A stretch of 64,000 nt of DNA from Luzula sylvatica (Eukaryota; Streptophyta; Magnoliopsida; Poales; Juncaceae): assembly GCA_946800325.1 (NCBI GenBank), contig OX326956.1:20116667-20180666 (forward strand), given 5' to 3'. The notes below the pieces were generated by a model that worked only from the letters and a program-made list of their open reading frames with translations, was not told the DNA's origin and did no database searches. Positions within the stretch are counted from its first letter, which is position 1, and the number at the start of each line of letters is the position of its first letter. A program made the position numbers and the translations under genes. Positions 1 through 10,860 of the stretch are shown one piece after another.

Positions 1-226
1 GGCGCCTGGACCAAAATGTGAATATTAAAACTTCGAAGGACCAAAATGCAAATATAAAGGACCAAAATGTAAAAAAAAAGGACCAAAATGTAATTTTTTT
101 TTAAAAAAAGGACCAATTTATAAATAAAAAAGGACCAAAATGTAAAAAAAAAAAAAATTTACGAATAGGCCCCTGGTGACGTGGCTGCACCAGGAGGCAG
201 CAAATCCCCTTGCATTAGTATATAGA
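1..226 (-). mobile_element. Helitron 5' end, cut by the window edge
   Basis: Read on the minus strand the element starts at 226 with TC followed by an AT-rich start (TCTATATACTAATGCAAG), the usual plant Helitron 5' terminus, and the flanking base at 227 is T as expected for insertion between A and T. Next comes the CCTCCTGG...CCACGTC block that recurs near 12.57 kb and 4.69 kb. The rest is a chain of short repeats around 'ggaccaaaatgta', the same type that fills the Helitron at 25030-26069. The 3' hairpin lies outside the window. No coding region is visible, so this is a non-autonomous copy. Confidence 0.7.
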
Positions 227-597
227 TAGATAGATAGATATGTTTGGCACCAAAGAATTTTTAATCATTATATTTGTTTTGAAACTTGTATTTTTTGTAT
301 GATAATCGTAAAAATGTGGCACACATCAATAAATGTACATACATTTCATGATACAACACAAACCCAAAACAAATATAATTGTTAAAAAAATTATAAGTAC
401 AACTCGTGACACTTAACTAATCACACGCACGCATGCCCGGACACACATTTCGTTAGTAACACTATATACAACACCAATAAAACAATATCACGTGTCGACG
501 CCTGGTTAGCGACGAACAAACTGACTGCAAAAGATGACGACAAATAATTTCCCTCGTGTAATTAAATGCAATATTTGATATGTCAATAAATTAACAT
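227..597. other. Spacer with a short GATA microsatellite
   Basis: A (GATA)n tract follows directly on the Helitron end. The part from about 440 to 597 resembles 27240-27360 (shared words such as 'acaatatcacg' and 'tgtcaataaattaaca'). This marks it as the tail of a preceding unit of the same tandem series. No gene seen. Confidence 0.5.
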
Positions 598-844
598 AAG
601 GGACTGTTTGGATGGCTACGCTAGAGACTACATAAGAAGCCGACGCTTCATCGATTGAAAATTCTGCATTTGCATTTCAATTTTCATGTTTGGATGTAAG
701 AATCTAAAACAATTGTTTTGGTTAATTCCATTGTTTGGACGATAAATGTCGACCGTATTGTAATTATATTTTACATGTTTGTATTCATAAAAGTATGAAT
801 GCATATAATAAACCGCAACGTACCCCTTTTTAATCGACCCAGGT
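598..844. mobile_element. Harbinger-like terminus (partial)
   Basis: The sequence TAAGGGACTGTTTGGATGG resembles the end of PIF/Harbinger-type elements (a TAA target followed by GGG...TGTTTGG). It interrupts the spacer that continues uninterrupted near 27350. A matching right end was not found before the LINE fragment begins, so the element is probably truncated. Confidence 0.4.
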
Positions 845-1490
845 ATTAGATGTGAGTGGAACAAACCGCTTTGGAAAACAAAGGCTCCGCAAAAGCGAAA
901 TTGTTTTGTTGGTTGGCAAGCAACGAGAGAATTTTAACGGGCGATATCTTACGAAAGAGAAATTGATCGCATGATGTGACATGCAAAAATTGTTCCACAG
1001 TCGAGGAAACGGCAGACCAGCTCATGATAACATGGTCCTTTGCGTTAAGGGTGTGACGCAAGGTCTTTCATCACCTCGGCATATCCTACAAGCCGAAGGA
1101 CTCCGTCATAGCTTTTTGGCAAGCTAACCGGACGAATCAACCAAACGACCAAAAGGAAAAGGTCGACACCTTCTTCCTTGCCGCCATATGAGGGATTTGA
1201 AAATAGTGAAACGAAAGAATCTGCAACAACTCTGCAACTACGGCATCGATAGTCTCATCGAAGATTATCACCGAAGGAGATAATTGGCTAAAACATTGTT
1301 AACCAAAGTTTTTGGCTAACAAAATAAAAGACGACCTCTTCCCTCTTCTCCTCTATTCTTCTTTCTTTTCTTTATTAACTTCCAACCATGGTTGTTATCT
1401 TGTTTTATTTTACATATCTCATGTAATTTTTGAAAACATTGTATTAAACTTGCTTTAATATAATTAAAAGAAGCATACACTTCTTAATTT
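845..1490 (+). pseudogene. LINE ORF2 3' end (zf-RVT region) and 3' tail, decayed
   Basis: One plus-strand frame reads like the C-terminal zinc-binding reverse transcriptase region of plant LINEs. It shows KLFCWLASNERILTGD, then CKNCSTVEETADQL, then VDTFFLAAI followed by a block that in the sister copy at 22194 reads WRIWKERNERIFNN. Several positions that should be Trp (TGG) are TGA here, at the 'RKRN*SHD', 'LRV*RKV' and 'AI*GI*K' positions, so it cannot be translated. A CT-rich 3' untranslated part and an A-run near 1490 follow. The family is clear from the zf-RVT pattern; the exact clade is not. Confidence 0.75.
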
Positions 1491-1805
1491 AAAAAAAAAA
1501 ACTAAATATTAACAAATATTATACAAATAAAACAAACTAAGATAGATAATTATTATGATTTCTTGTTTAAGAGTTTCTCATTCTAACAATATAAATACAA
1601 CAAAAATATTCAATAATTCAAAAAAAAACAACCAATTAATATTCCTTAAACCCAATTGCGACTTCATTTTTTTTTTGCAAAGATGTATTACAATTACTTC
1701 CATTCTTCAAATCCACTTTCAGACGAGAAAATTTTGAGGATGCAATATTTTATGGTTTTCCAATATTACCTGAGAGGAAGGCTTTTCCACCACCAAAAAA
1801 AAAAA
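1491..1805. repeat. Unit spacer shared with 22531-22870
   Basis: This AT-rich stretch follows the LINE tail and aligns by eye with 22531-22870, including 'ttgcgacttcattttttt' and 'gacgagaaaattttgagg'. It belongs to the tandem unit that carries the DEFL genes. No convincing ORF. Confidence 0.65.
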
Positions 1806-3887
1806 TATCCGGACGAACATGATTGAAAAATAATGGAATAAGATGAAATTACCCTCTTCCATGGAGTACATGGAAGAAGTTTATGTCATGGAATTTACCA
1901 ACTTCCTTTATGCAATTTTCTCATGCCACTTCATCATAACTCATGCCACATCATCACACTTATTTCAACCATTATATTATGATATGTGGCAATATATGAA
2001 CCATAGATTAACATTTGATTTTGTGTGATTATATTTTATTTGTAGATATTTATGTGTCCCTTATTTTACACATAGTTTTAAGCAATTTTAGAATGCCACA
2101 TCACCTTACTTTGATGACGTGTCAAAATATTATTTGTTAGGTTCATGTTGGACCAGTTGTATTTGATTTTGAATTTTTTCACAATATATTACATGATCAA
2201 TTGCGAATACAAATAGAATATGAAGAGTTTAAATATCTAACATTAATAAATTAATATATAATATCATAAAACATACATCAAATATTGTTTGTATTTTCAT
2301 AATATAATTTAAAAAAATTAAGAAATCTATTCCCTTGAATTTTATCTTTATTTTGAGATCCATATTATCATATATTTAATATTTTTCTCTAACTTAAAAT
2401 TATGAAAATAATTACGTTAAAAAAAGATATAAAAATAAATATAGTTACACTAATGACTTGTGACCCTAATATTATTATTTTTAAAACTATAATTGAAAAA
2501 AATTGCTCATAGTACTAAGTATGTTATTATCATATATTCAATATTTTTGTCTAACTTAAAATTATGAAAATAATTATGTAAAAAAAATATTAAAAAAAAA
2601 ATATAATTACATCAAAGACTTGTAATCCTAATTATTATTATTATTAAACATATAATTGAAAAAAATTGCACATCCTAATTATTATTATTATTAAAACAAT
2701 TATGTTATATTTGTATTTTTACTTAAAACAGTTTCGTGATTTACTAAACAAAAATAATTTCTTTAACTTATATAATATTTTTCAATAATAAACATGAAAC
2801 ATAAAATGTATCAGACACAAATAATTTTTTTAAACTTTTACAATGTTATTATTCTTAATTTTAGATATGAAAATTTAAAATATCATATGGTTTTGATTTT
2901 TGTTTATGTCCATGCATGTTGTTTTATTATTTTATAGTGACGTTTATTCTTTTTTGTATGTGTTGCATTAAAGTAATAAATAATTATTTCGGAATGTATC
3001 ATATTAAAAAAAACTAGTATAATAATTTTGTCATCATCAAACTTTCTTAATCAATATGATATTTATTTTCATAAAGTCTTATATTTGATTCCGATAAATC
3101 ATAATTATATATTATGTGTATGATAAAACAAATGAAACAAAACCGTCGCGAATCGCGAGTAGATATTATTTTAGGACAAAAATGCCCTCATCAATTCCTT
3201 TTTAAGTATACGTGGCAAAGGGAAATTAGTATTTTACATTTCTCTGTCTTTCTCTTCAAAGGACAAACCCCCAAAAGAAGATCCCTCCACCCTGCTTCTT
3301 CTCTCTAGTATTTCCGGTGATCCGTCGATCAACTCGCAAAGAAAAAATTTGCAATCACCTAATTTTATTTTTCTCTTTCAAACAAGATCACTTTTGATGG
3401 ATCTCTCAACTCTGTTTTTCATGTAGAAATATACTTTTGAGTACGAAATAAACTACTCTGAGGGAGAGAGAGATGGAGCAAAAAATGAGTTATTTCTTCG
3501 CAGATAATGTTTGCTATCTATATCTTCTCATGTATTTTCGCAAAAATATATATATATATATTTCTTGTTTTTGAAATTTATATCTTTCACAACAATTTGT
3601 CCAACAACAAATTTGTCAATTTTGTTGATTTCTTCACATCAGATTTTTTTAGTGCGAGAGAAGCAACAAATTGTTTCGTTCCTCTAATTTAGGTTTTCTA
3701 AAAATTAGATGTTAAGATTTAATTGGTTTGTCTCCATTTTGTTAAGATTGAATTTGTTGTTGCAGTGAATTGGATTCCAATTAGACTAGTTTTTAATACA
3801 AATTATGATCTTAATCGATTGTTAAATAAAATGATTGATAATTAGATATGACATAGACTCACATGTATTATTTTATTATTACTAAAA
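1806..3887. other. AT-rich insertion without recognised gene
   Basis: The sister unit runs directly from the position matching 1805 to the one matching about 5862, so everything between is extra in this unit. The first 1.3 kb is AT-rich with several degenerate internal repeats (for example 2340-2420 against 2520-2600). From about 3100 to 3420 there is a CT-rich stretch ('tttctctgtctttctcttc') that resembles a plant 5' leader, but no supported ORF follows. This could be a captured promoter or leader piece; that is inference. Confidence 0.35.
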
Positions 3888-4738
3888 CTAGGAATATAGC
3901 CCGCGCTTCGCTGCGGGATATATTATTTGATAAGGAATAATATAATTAGCAAAAATAATAATTTTATATATTATTTGATATATTATTTGATATATTATTT
4001 AGCTGCGGGATATATTATTTGATATATTATTTGATAAGAAAATAGAAATATTTTTCGTGCTTCGCTGCGATTTTTCAAAATGTGTTATGATCATAAAATA
4101 ATAATTTTATCTAAAATGTTACAAGTATAAAACAAAAGTAATTTTCATAAATGTTAATTTAAAAAAAAAAATCTGATATTAAATAGTGTCACAAATATTA
4201 TGCAATAAATGCAAATTTTTTTCCTCCTCAAAACATATCATATGTTCCAAAAGAAAAATTCAAATGTTTTATTTAGAATACAAAACATGTCAAATAAAAT
4301 AAAATTCTGAAAAAGACAAACAAAAAAACATAAAAGACGCAGCTTGGTACCAATCAAAAACATTATAATAAGCACAAAAAAACGCAGCTTGGTACCAATC
4401 AAAATTGTTATAATAAGCAAAAAAAAAAAAAATAATACCAGCTGAGGCTAACAAAAAGTATTTGTGTGAATAGTATTTTATTAAATTCAAATATTTTATT
4501 TAGAACATAAGACATATGTCAATTATATTTATTAATACGATGAAAAATTCAAATATTTTATTTCGAACACAAGATATATGTCAAATAAAATAAAATTCAA
4601 AAAAAATAAATAAAAAAAATACATGAGCAGTAACCGGGATGAACAGTAACCTATGAACATTATCGAGTGAACAGTATCGGGTGAACAGTGAACGCCGACG
4701 TGGCCTCACCATATCTCTTGTATTCTAAAATTAATGGG
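3888..4738 (-). mobile_element. Non-autonomous Helitron
   Basis: On the minus strand the element ends in a GC-rich hairpin (arms CCCGC and GCGGG around 3900-3917), then CTATATTC and CTAG at 3891-3888, with a host T next to it. This is the standard Helitron 3' end (hairpin plus CTRR). The 5' side contains the CCACGTC block near 4697 and an AT-rich start around 4738 whose exact base is uncertain. A second, degenerate hairpin lies near 4055-4075. A roughly 55-bp unit containing 'cgcagcttggtaccaatc' is duplicated at 4336-4420. No Rep/helicase coding is present. Confidence 0.65.
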
Positions 4739-4840
4739 AGGGGAAATTGTATTGTTGCATGTTTTTCAATTCTGATTATTGCATGGTTATTGAAATTGGA
4801 TTGTTTACTTGGTTCGGTACCAGTGGGTGGTACCAATTTC

Positions 4841-5496
4841 TGTTGGAACATTATTCCAACATTGGACTTATATGTAAAATATTATGTGTTGTAACATTGT
4901 CATTTATATACTTATTAATATAGTGATGAATTTTAGTTATAAAATTAAGCATTAAATGTGTCAATTAAGTTGTGGGCCTTTTGATGTGTAGAATATTGTG
5001 GGTGGTGCTTCTATTTTCTATGATGGGCTGAATTAGAAAATCCACATTAGGGAGCCCAAAAGGTACGTCTTTGTGAAAAGATGTCTTGTGGCTATAAAAG
5101 CAAATTGGTCCCAAGCACATAGGAGATTCTGCCATTCCCTTTTCCATCCCATTAAGAAAAGTGAGAGATCCATAGGAGAAAAGAAACCGAAGGATTCTTC
5201 AAATTGGAGATCATAAAGTGCTTGGAATTTCAAATCTTTGCGACTAAGGCTTCATGAACGCAACAACGGTGATGACGCAACATCAATTCGGACAGATTTC
5301 ATACTCTTCCGCATACGGTTAAGGTACGGTTTTATTTTGAGATAATTCGGTTGAATTCACATAGTTAGTACGGTCCGTTTGTACGGGCAAAATTAATTTA
5401 TTATTTTATTTGCGGGACGGTGCCAGATCGTTGCCGCCCCAACACAATTGGTAATAATTTATTCACGGGCGGTGCCGGATCGTCGCCGCCCTAACA
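4841..5496 (+). mobile_element. Solo LTR with 5-bp target duplication
   Basis: The element starts TGTTGGAACATTATTCC and ends CGCCGCCCTAACA, giving the TG...CA ends of an LTR. The flanks are ATTTC at 4836-4840 and ATTTC at 5497-5501, a perfect 5-bp target duplication. A TATA-like GGCTATAAAAGC lies near 5089-5100. Near the 3' end the block 'ggtgcc(a/g)gatcg(t)' is present twice. No internal domain or second LTR is present, so this is a solo LTR left by recombination. The superfamily cannot be assigned. Confidence 0.85.
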
Positions 5497-5501
5497 ATTT
5501 C

Positions 5502-5991
5502 CTCTCTAATTCGTTTCTATTCTAATCGTTTAATATTAGTCTACAAATAACATTGATACATGTTTTTTCCTCTTCTTATTTTCTTTTTAGAATTTGTAAA
5601 TAATGTTGTAATATTAAAAAAAATAAGTTTTTGTATTTAAAATTTATGTAATTTTTTTAATTGTAATTTTTTTACTATTTAACTAGTTATTTAACTAATT
5701 ATATTTTTTTGAGATGAGGATATTTTGGTCATTTTACTATTTTGTATTAGTTTATTCCATCTTCTTCTTCTATTGATGTGCCGAACATACGTAAAATAAA
5801 ATGGAATTGTTGACTAATTTCTCTTCCATTATTCCTTTATTCCATATGTCGCCGAACGAGCCCTAAATGTTCTGCATTCGACAAAAAAAACAGGCACCAT
5901 CCATTTACTAATTTTAATACATTAATCATTTTTTTATCAAATAATATACCATTCATGATAATTCAAATTAAAATTGATTGTCAATTTGAAT
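5502..5991. other. AT-rich spacer ending in a Harbinger-like terminus
   Basis: The stretch up to about 5862 is AT-rich. It ends in 'gtcgccgaacgagccc' followed by TAA, which looks like the right end of a TIR element. From 5862 on, the sequence rejoins the unit sequence shared with 22884 and 55876 ('aaatgttct.cattc'), which is the 3' flank of the DEFL gene. No other gene. Confidence 0.4.
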
Positions 5992-6335
5992 CTAAGTTAG
6001 GGTTTTATTTTGCTCTAAAGCCCAAAGGTCAGGGGGGTAAAGTTTGCTGCAACAACAGCAAGTAAACTCAGATACGCATTTATAATCGGCATAATTATGA
6101 CTTGAGCAATACTCCATGCAATCACTTTCCCACTCGCAATCTACCTCCAAAGTCCTATCACAAATTCTTAATGCATTCGTGCTCCTAATTTCACCTGCAA
6201 ATTTCAAGCTTATTTTGTCCTCATATATAATATAACTTTTTACAAAAATAATTATTTCAATAAAGAGGGAGACTTACTTGAGGAAATGAGAAGTATGAGA
6301 AGTATGGAGATTGCTATTTTCATATTTATTTCCAT
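5992..6335 (-). CDS. Defensin-like secreted cysteine-rich peptide, gene 1
   Basis: A two-exon gene on the minus strand: exon 1 is 6335-6278, exon 2 is 6194-5992. The 83-bp phase-1 intron has GTAAGT and TTTGCAG borders. The predicted product has 86 residues. Residues 1-19 (MEINMKIAISILLILLISS) form a signal peptide. The mature part starts EIRSTN and has nine cysteines: one near residue 31, one after LEVD, a CMEYC (CxxxC) motif, one before VSEF and a CCCC cluster that contains a CxC. CxxxC plus CxC is the signature of the cysteine-stabilised alpha-beta (defensin-like) fold. The tail ends LWALEQNKTLT. Such peptides are usually secreted and act in antimicrobial defence or in pollen-pistil signalling; which applies here is not known. 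The same gene recurs four more times in the window. The start is the first of two in-frame Met codons. Confidence 0.85.
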
Positions 6336-6384
6336 TGTGTTTGTAATACGAATGATAATGAACATTACTGTAATCATCACGAGT

Positions 6385-6392
6385 AATTTATA
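6385..6392 (-). promoter_or_regulatory. TATA box of DEFL gene 1
   Basis: TATAAATT on the minus strand, in the context CAGTATAAATTACTC, 50 nt upstream of the ATG. It is conserved at the same place in all other copies, including the exon-1 relic. Confidence 0.6.
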
Positions 6393-6436
6393 CTGATGAA
6401 ATGAAACAATGAGTGTATCCATTAGCATTAAATAAA

Positions 6437-7588
6437 GGGGAATTTTTAAAAAACCCCCTAACTTTCTTCAATATTGTAAAAAACCCCCTCACTTTTGCGA
6501 AACTCCAAAAAAATCCCTAAAAGCAAACTTTTCTTTCAAAAAACCCCCTATATGTGTTAAAGTTAACTCTTTTGGTATTAAAAAAAAAATTGGACCAAAA
6601 TACCCCTCTAATTTTATAAAATACAATTTTGCTAAATAATATTTAGTATTTTTATTTTAAAATGCATAACAAATTTATTAAATCATTTTTGCTATTTTGC
6701 TATTTTAAAATACAATATTGGACCAAAATACCCCTTTAGTTTTCTAATAACAAATTTATTAGATCATTTTTGCTTTTTTTCATTATTTAAAAAATCCAAA
6801 ATATTCATTTGATTAAATATAATATTTTCATTTGATTTTAGTATTTTATTTATCATATATATTTTTAAAAACTAACATCAAGTGATAAAAAAATAAAAAA
6901 CGATATAAAATATTTCAGCACCTAAAAAATATCGTGAAAAGAAAATTAAGCAGTTTGTTTTAATGTACATTCACTTTTCATATAGAGTTTTTTTGATATA
7001 TAGAATCCAAAAAAATCTCATTCGCAAAACTAGCACTAATATGTTTGAATTGCCGAGCTAACACTTTCACCAAGCAGTTTGTCGAAATTTTTTTACTTTC
7101 CTCCGACAGATTGGGGAAAGTGATTAAATACGATCTTTTTTCACCCCAGAACAAATGCATGTAAATGCAAAAAATCTCATTCTAAATATATGATCTAATA
7201 TATCATTCATATAAAAGTAAATTAATTTGTTATTATTAATATTTTATTATTTGTTACTCGTTAAATAAATTATATGTCTAACGATGTATGGTTTTGCAAA
7301 TATATAAACTGATATATAATTATACCAGTTAATATATAATTAATTAATTATGAATTGTTTATGAATTTTTAAAATAAAAAAATACTAAAAATTATTTAGC
7401 AAAATTATATTTTATAAAACTAGATTTTGGTCCCAAAAAAAAGTTAACACCAAAAGTGTTAACTTTAACAACTATAGGGGGTTTTTTGAAAGAAAAATTT
7501 ACTTTTAGGGATTTTTTTGGAGTTTCTCAAAAGTGAGGGGATTTTTTACAATATTGAAAAAAGTTAGGGGGTTTTTTAAAAATTTCCC
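6437..7588. mobile_element. Mutator-like (MULE) element with long TIRs and 9-bp TSD
   Basis: The element has inverted terminal repeats of about 150 bp. The left end starts GGGGAATTTTTAAAAAACCC and the right end is its near-complement, finishing AAAAATTTCCC. It is flanked by TTAAATAAA at 6428-6436 and 7589-7597, a perfect 9-bp duplication as made by Mutator-type transposases. The sister unit at 23447-23455 has a single TTAAATAAA and no insert, so the empty site is present in the same window. The AT-rich interior has no transposase, hence a non-autonomous copy. It sits just upstream of DEFL gene 1, about 100 bp from its ATG. Confidence 0.9.
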
Positions 7589-7597
7589 TTAAATAAA

Positions 7598-8696
7598 TAC
7601 TTACTCACAAAGATAAGCAAATAGATGATACTCATAAAACATGCAACAACTCAATTTATTGGCATTAACAGATATATCCACAGTTTAATGTTCTGAAATA
7701 GTGCTTTGCTTAGTACCAATCATGTTTAGCTGCAAAACGTGTTTCATTTATCACCAAAAATAGTAAAAAATAAAAATTAATGAGGTCTTGCAATTATAAT
7801 TAGTGATTTGGCTGGTCAGATTCGGAAGGAGAATTCTTACACGTAAAAAACTTACTTTCTGAATATTAAAAAAAAAAAAATTACACTTGTTTCTTTTAAT
7901 ATCTCCTCAATTTAGTGATTTATTGATACGGATAATAAATACATTAAATGTTGAATTGTATTAAATAGTAAATCATAATTGATGGCTAACCGCATTACTT
8001 AGACGATGAACCATATTTATTAAGCAAAAATGATACACACACCGAATTAAATTACAGAATCATTCCCGAAATATTATTTATGGTACAAATATACTAGGAC
8101 CCACATGGGACCCACGTGCAAATCATATTCAATTTTCTTGATCGGGATTAATTCGGTATTTTACTTCTGTAGCTCTAGTCTTTTTGTTTATTAAGTGATA
8201 AACCAAATTATTAAAAAATAATTTCGATTTTTTTATTTTTTTATTATATTTAATTTTACACATGTTAAATCATTTTTTTTTTTAACAAATATTTACTTAT
8301 TTTATTGTCAATTTTTTTGAACATGTGATAAATCATAATTTGGTTCTTATATTTTTGTTAATTTTTGTGATAGTTTTATTTTGCAAAATTTTCGACACTC
8401 TAATTTAGTTGTGAAACGGTGGAAATGAGTCTGTGCATTCGTTTAACACATGTTCAACGGTAAAAATGAGTCATGTGTATCTGTTTAACACATGTTAAAC
8501 GATGAATTAATTATTCTCAAATGAGTCATATACACCCGTTTAACACTTGATAAATGACCAATTAGATCACCTCAATAAATGAAAAACACGAGTCATATAA
8601 TATTTACATTCATAATTTGGTGTTAATTGAATTACTAATTAATTCATTAACCTTTGTCGGAATCTACAACAAAAATGAAAAACATGAGTTGCAGAG
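7598..8696. repeat. DEFL upstream spacer shared with 23456-24370
   Basis: This aligns by eye with 23456-24370, including 'gatatatccacagtttaatg'. It is AT-rich with no ORF. Around 8405-8560 a motif of the type GTTTAACACATGTTMAAC, close to a palindrome, occurs three times after 'gagtc'; it is also present in the sister unit. Confidence 0.6.
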
Positions 8697-8704
8697 CTAA
8701 AGTA

Positions 8705-9408
8705 TAGGGATGTCAATGGGTCGGGTTCGGGTCGGGTATTGGCTCACCCATACCCTTACCCATCTTAATCGGGTAATACCCATACCCGACCCATCAACTA
8801 AACGGGTAATTTTACCCGCCCCGTTTATTACCCGCGGGTTTTCGGATTACCCACGGGGATTTTTACCCATACCTAAATATATACAAAAATATTAAAATAT
8901 ACTAACGAAAAATATATTTTTTCAAATTAAAATATTAACACATAACATAATAATATCATAAAATACACAACAAATATTTTTAACAAATATTTGTAAGTAA
9001 AAATTATTTTATGAAACTAAAATTGGTAGAAACGTGAAATAGCTGTAAATAAATAAATAAATAAATAAACATGAATCTAGAAATTTATTTATTTTTGTTT
9101 TATTTACTAAACAAATATAAAAAATAAAAATAAATTGTATAATAAAAAACAGTAGAAAAAATAGATTAAACCCATTTGATAAACAACAAAAATAATAAAA
9201 TATATATTAAAATATTAATATAACTATGATTATTAAGGATCGGGTTCGGGTCGGGTACGACTTCACCCATACCCTACCCGTACCCGTGCCGGGTATTTTT
9301 TAATCGGGTAATACCCGACCCACGGGTAGGCTTAATCGGGTATTACCCGACCCGTCCGGGTCGGATACCCGTCGGGCACGGGTATTACCCAACCCATTGA
9401 CATCCCTA
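8705..9408. mobile_element. hAT-type non-autonomous element (copy 1)
   Basis: The ends are TAGGGATGTCAATGGG and CCCATTGACATCCCTA, perfect inverted terminal repeats. The flanks are CTAAAGTA at 8697-8704 and 9409-9416, an 8-bp duplication typical of hAT elements. Both subterminal regions are dense in 'cgggt' and 'acccg' words, which may be transposase-binding repeats; the centre is AT-rich and non-coding. The sister unit near 24375 lacks the insert. A second copy of the family lies at 51339-52071. Confidence 0.9.
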
Positions 9409-9416
9409 CTAAAGTA

Positions 9417-9925
9417 GAATTTCCCAAATAAATTCCCAGTGCCAGAGCAATAGTGATTTGGACAATAGGATCAAAATCAATTCGTATTCTTTTAATAAAA
9501 AACATCATATTTCTTATTATTTAAACATTATTTATATTATAATACATATAAATATTAATTACGAATGTACTTATTATAAGCTATTTTTTGTGAAAAAAAT
9601 CAGACAACGTTATACTCGAGGTTAATCAAGAAAAAATCGATCACAGCATAATGAATTTATTATGCAATTTCATATTTTTGAATTCATTATGGAATAGTTA
9701 TTAGTTATTAACTTATTACTAATTACGTAACTTCTTCATCAAGTAGTGTTAATAGATACATTGACGAATGAGCCGATATTAGTGCTCTTAAGTATTAAAT
9801 TCTTACAATATCTTAAAAAAAACTGTTTCGTTGTAAATAAACAAATTATTTTAATATTTTTTCCAATGATTTTTTTTAAAATAAAGAAACATAGCCGTAT
9901 GATGCTTTCTTGTATAGTTATTTGC
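9417..9925. repeat. Unit spacer shared with 24385-24990
   Basis: AT-rich spacer aligning with 24385-24990, ending in 'tatagttatttgctc', where this unit switches to the palindromic repeat block and the sister unit continues with 'atgcatatgcat'. No gene seen. Confidence 0.6.
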
Positions 9926-10420
9926 TCTCGATTTTTGAAAAGTCGAGACCTTTTTGATTCCTAATTAACTACCGAACAAACAACTTAACTGCCTTAAACA
10001 GGCTCTCCACGTTTCAAAAGTCGAGAAATATTGATTTGTCAGGCTCTCAACGTTTGAAAAGTCGAGAGGCATTGATTTGACAGGCTCTCCAAGTTTCAAA
10101 AGTAGAGAAATATTGATTTGACAGGCTCTCAACGTTTGAAAAGTCGAGAGATATTATTTCATAACAGGGTGTCGACTTTTGAAAAGTCGACCGGTTTTAA
10201 TGAGAGCAGGTGGACGTTGGGGATCTGTGTGCATTTAACATGGTCTCGACTTTTGAAAAGTCGACCGTTTTGGAGAGCTGTCTCGGAAATTGCAACACTC
10301 GACCTTTCAAAAGTCGACAGGTTTAGCAGGGTTAACAGTTTAATTAACAATCAACAATGTCTCGACTTTTGAAAAGTCGATAATTTTCCATGCAAAAGTC
10401 GAGAGTGTTAGAATCCAAAT
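9926..10420. repeat. Palindromic repeat block (TCGACTTTTGAAAAGTCGA family)
   Basis: About 500 bp is built from variants of TCGACTTTTGAAAAGTCGA, a near-perfect palindrome. From about 10000 to 10150 there are four tandem units of about 41 bp: 'caggctctc(c/a)acgttt', then (c/g)aaaagtcgaga, then (a)tattgattt. After that, palindromes recur at irregular spacing, for example near 10170, 10245, 10300 and 10360. The block is absent from the sister unit. It is not coding in any convincing frame. Confidence 0.7.
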
Positions 10421-10860
10421 TACCAAACTAAGTTGGCTATTTCGGGTATTCCGAAACTTTTTTGGTCTACTATTCAAAATTTCCCTAAAAAAAATTCTGG
10501 TGTCACAGCAATTATAATTTGTCTAATAGGACCAAGATCAATACTTTATTATTTTAATAAAAAATCAATTATATATATATCATACTTCATATTATTAAAT
10601 TTGTATATATTTGACTAATTATGATAATAATTTAAAATATTTTTATATTATAATATATATAAATAACAATTGTAAGTATACTTGATATACGCCACTTTTT
10701 GTGAAAAAAAAATAGACTACATTTTACTCCGGTTAGTTATGAAAACATCCACATCAACATAACAAATTAATTATGCAATTCATTGTGAAAACGATTTTAG
10801 TGTTTATGTAACGTATCATCTCACAAGACAAAGCAACCAACAAACAATGGAAATGATTTT
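10421..10860. repeat. Unit spacer shared with 26110-26420 and 26940-27020
   Basis: Aligns by eye with the spacer after the Helitron in the next unit ('ggtgtcacagcaattataat', 'aggaccaagatcaata'). No gene seen. Confidence 0.6.

Noticed and set aside
9926..10420. Possible CRISPR-like array
   Set aside because: Palindromes recur without uniform spacers, no cas genes are present and the window is plant nuclear DNA.
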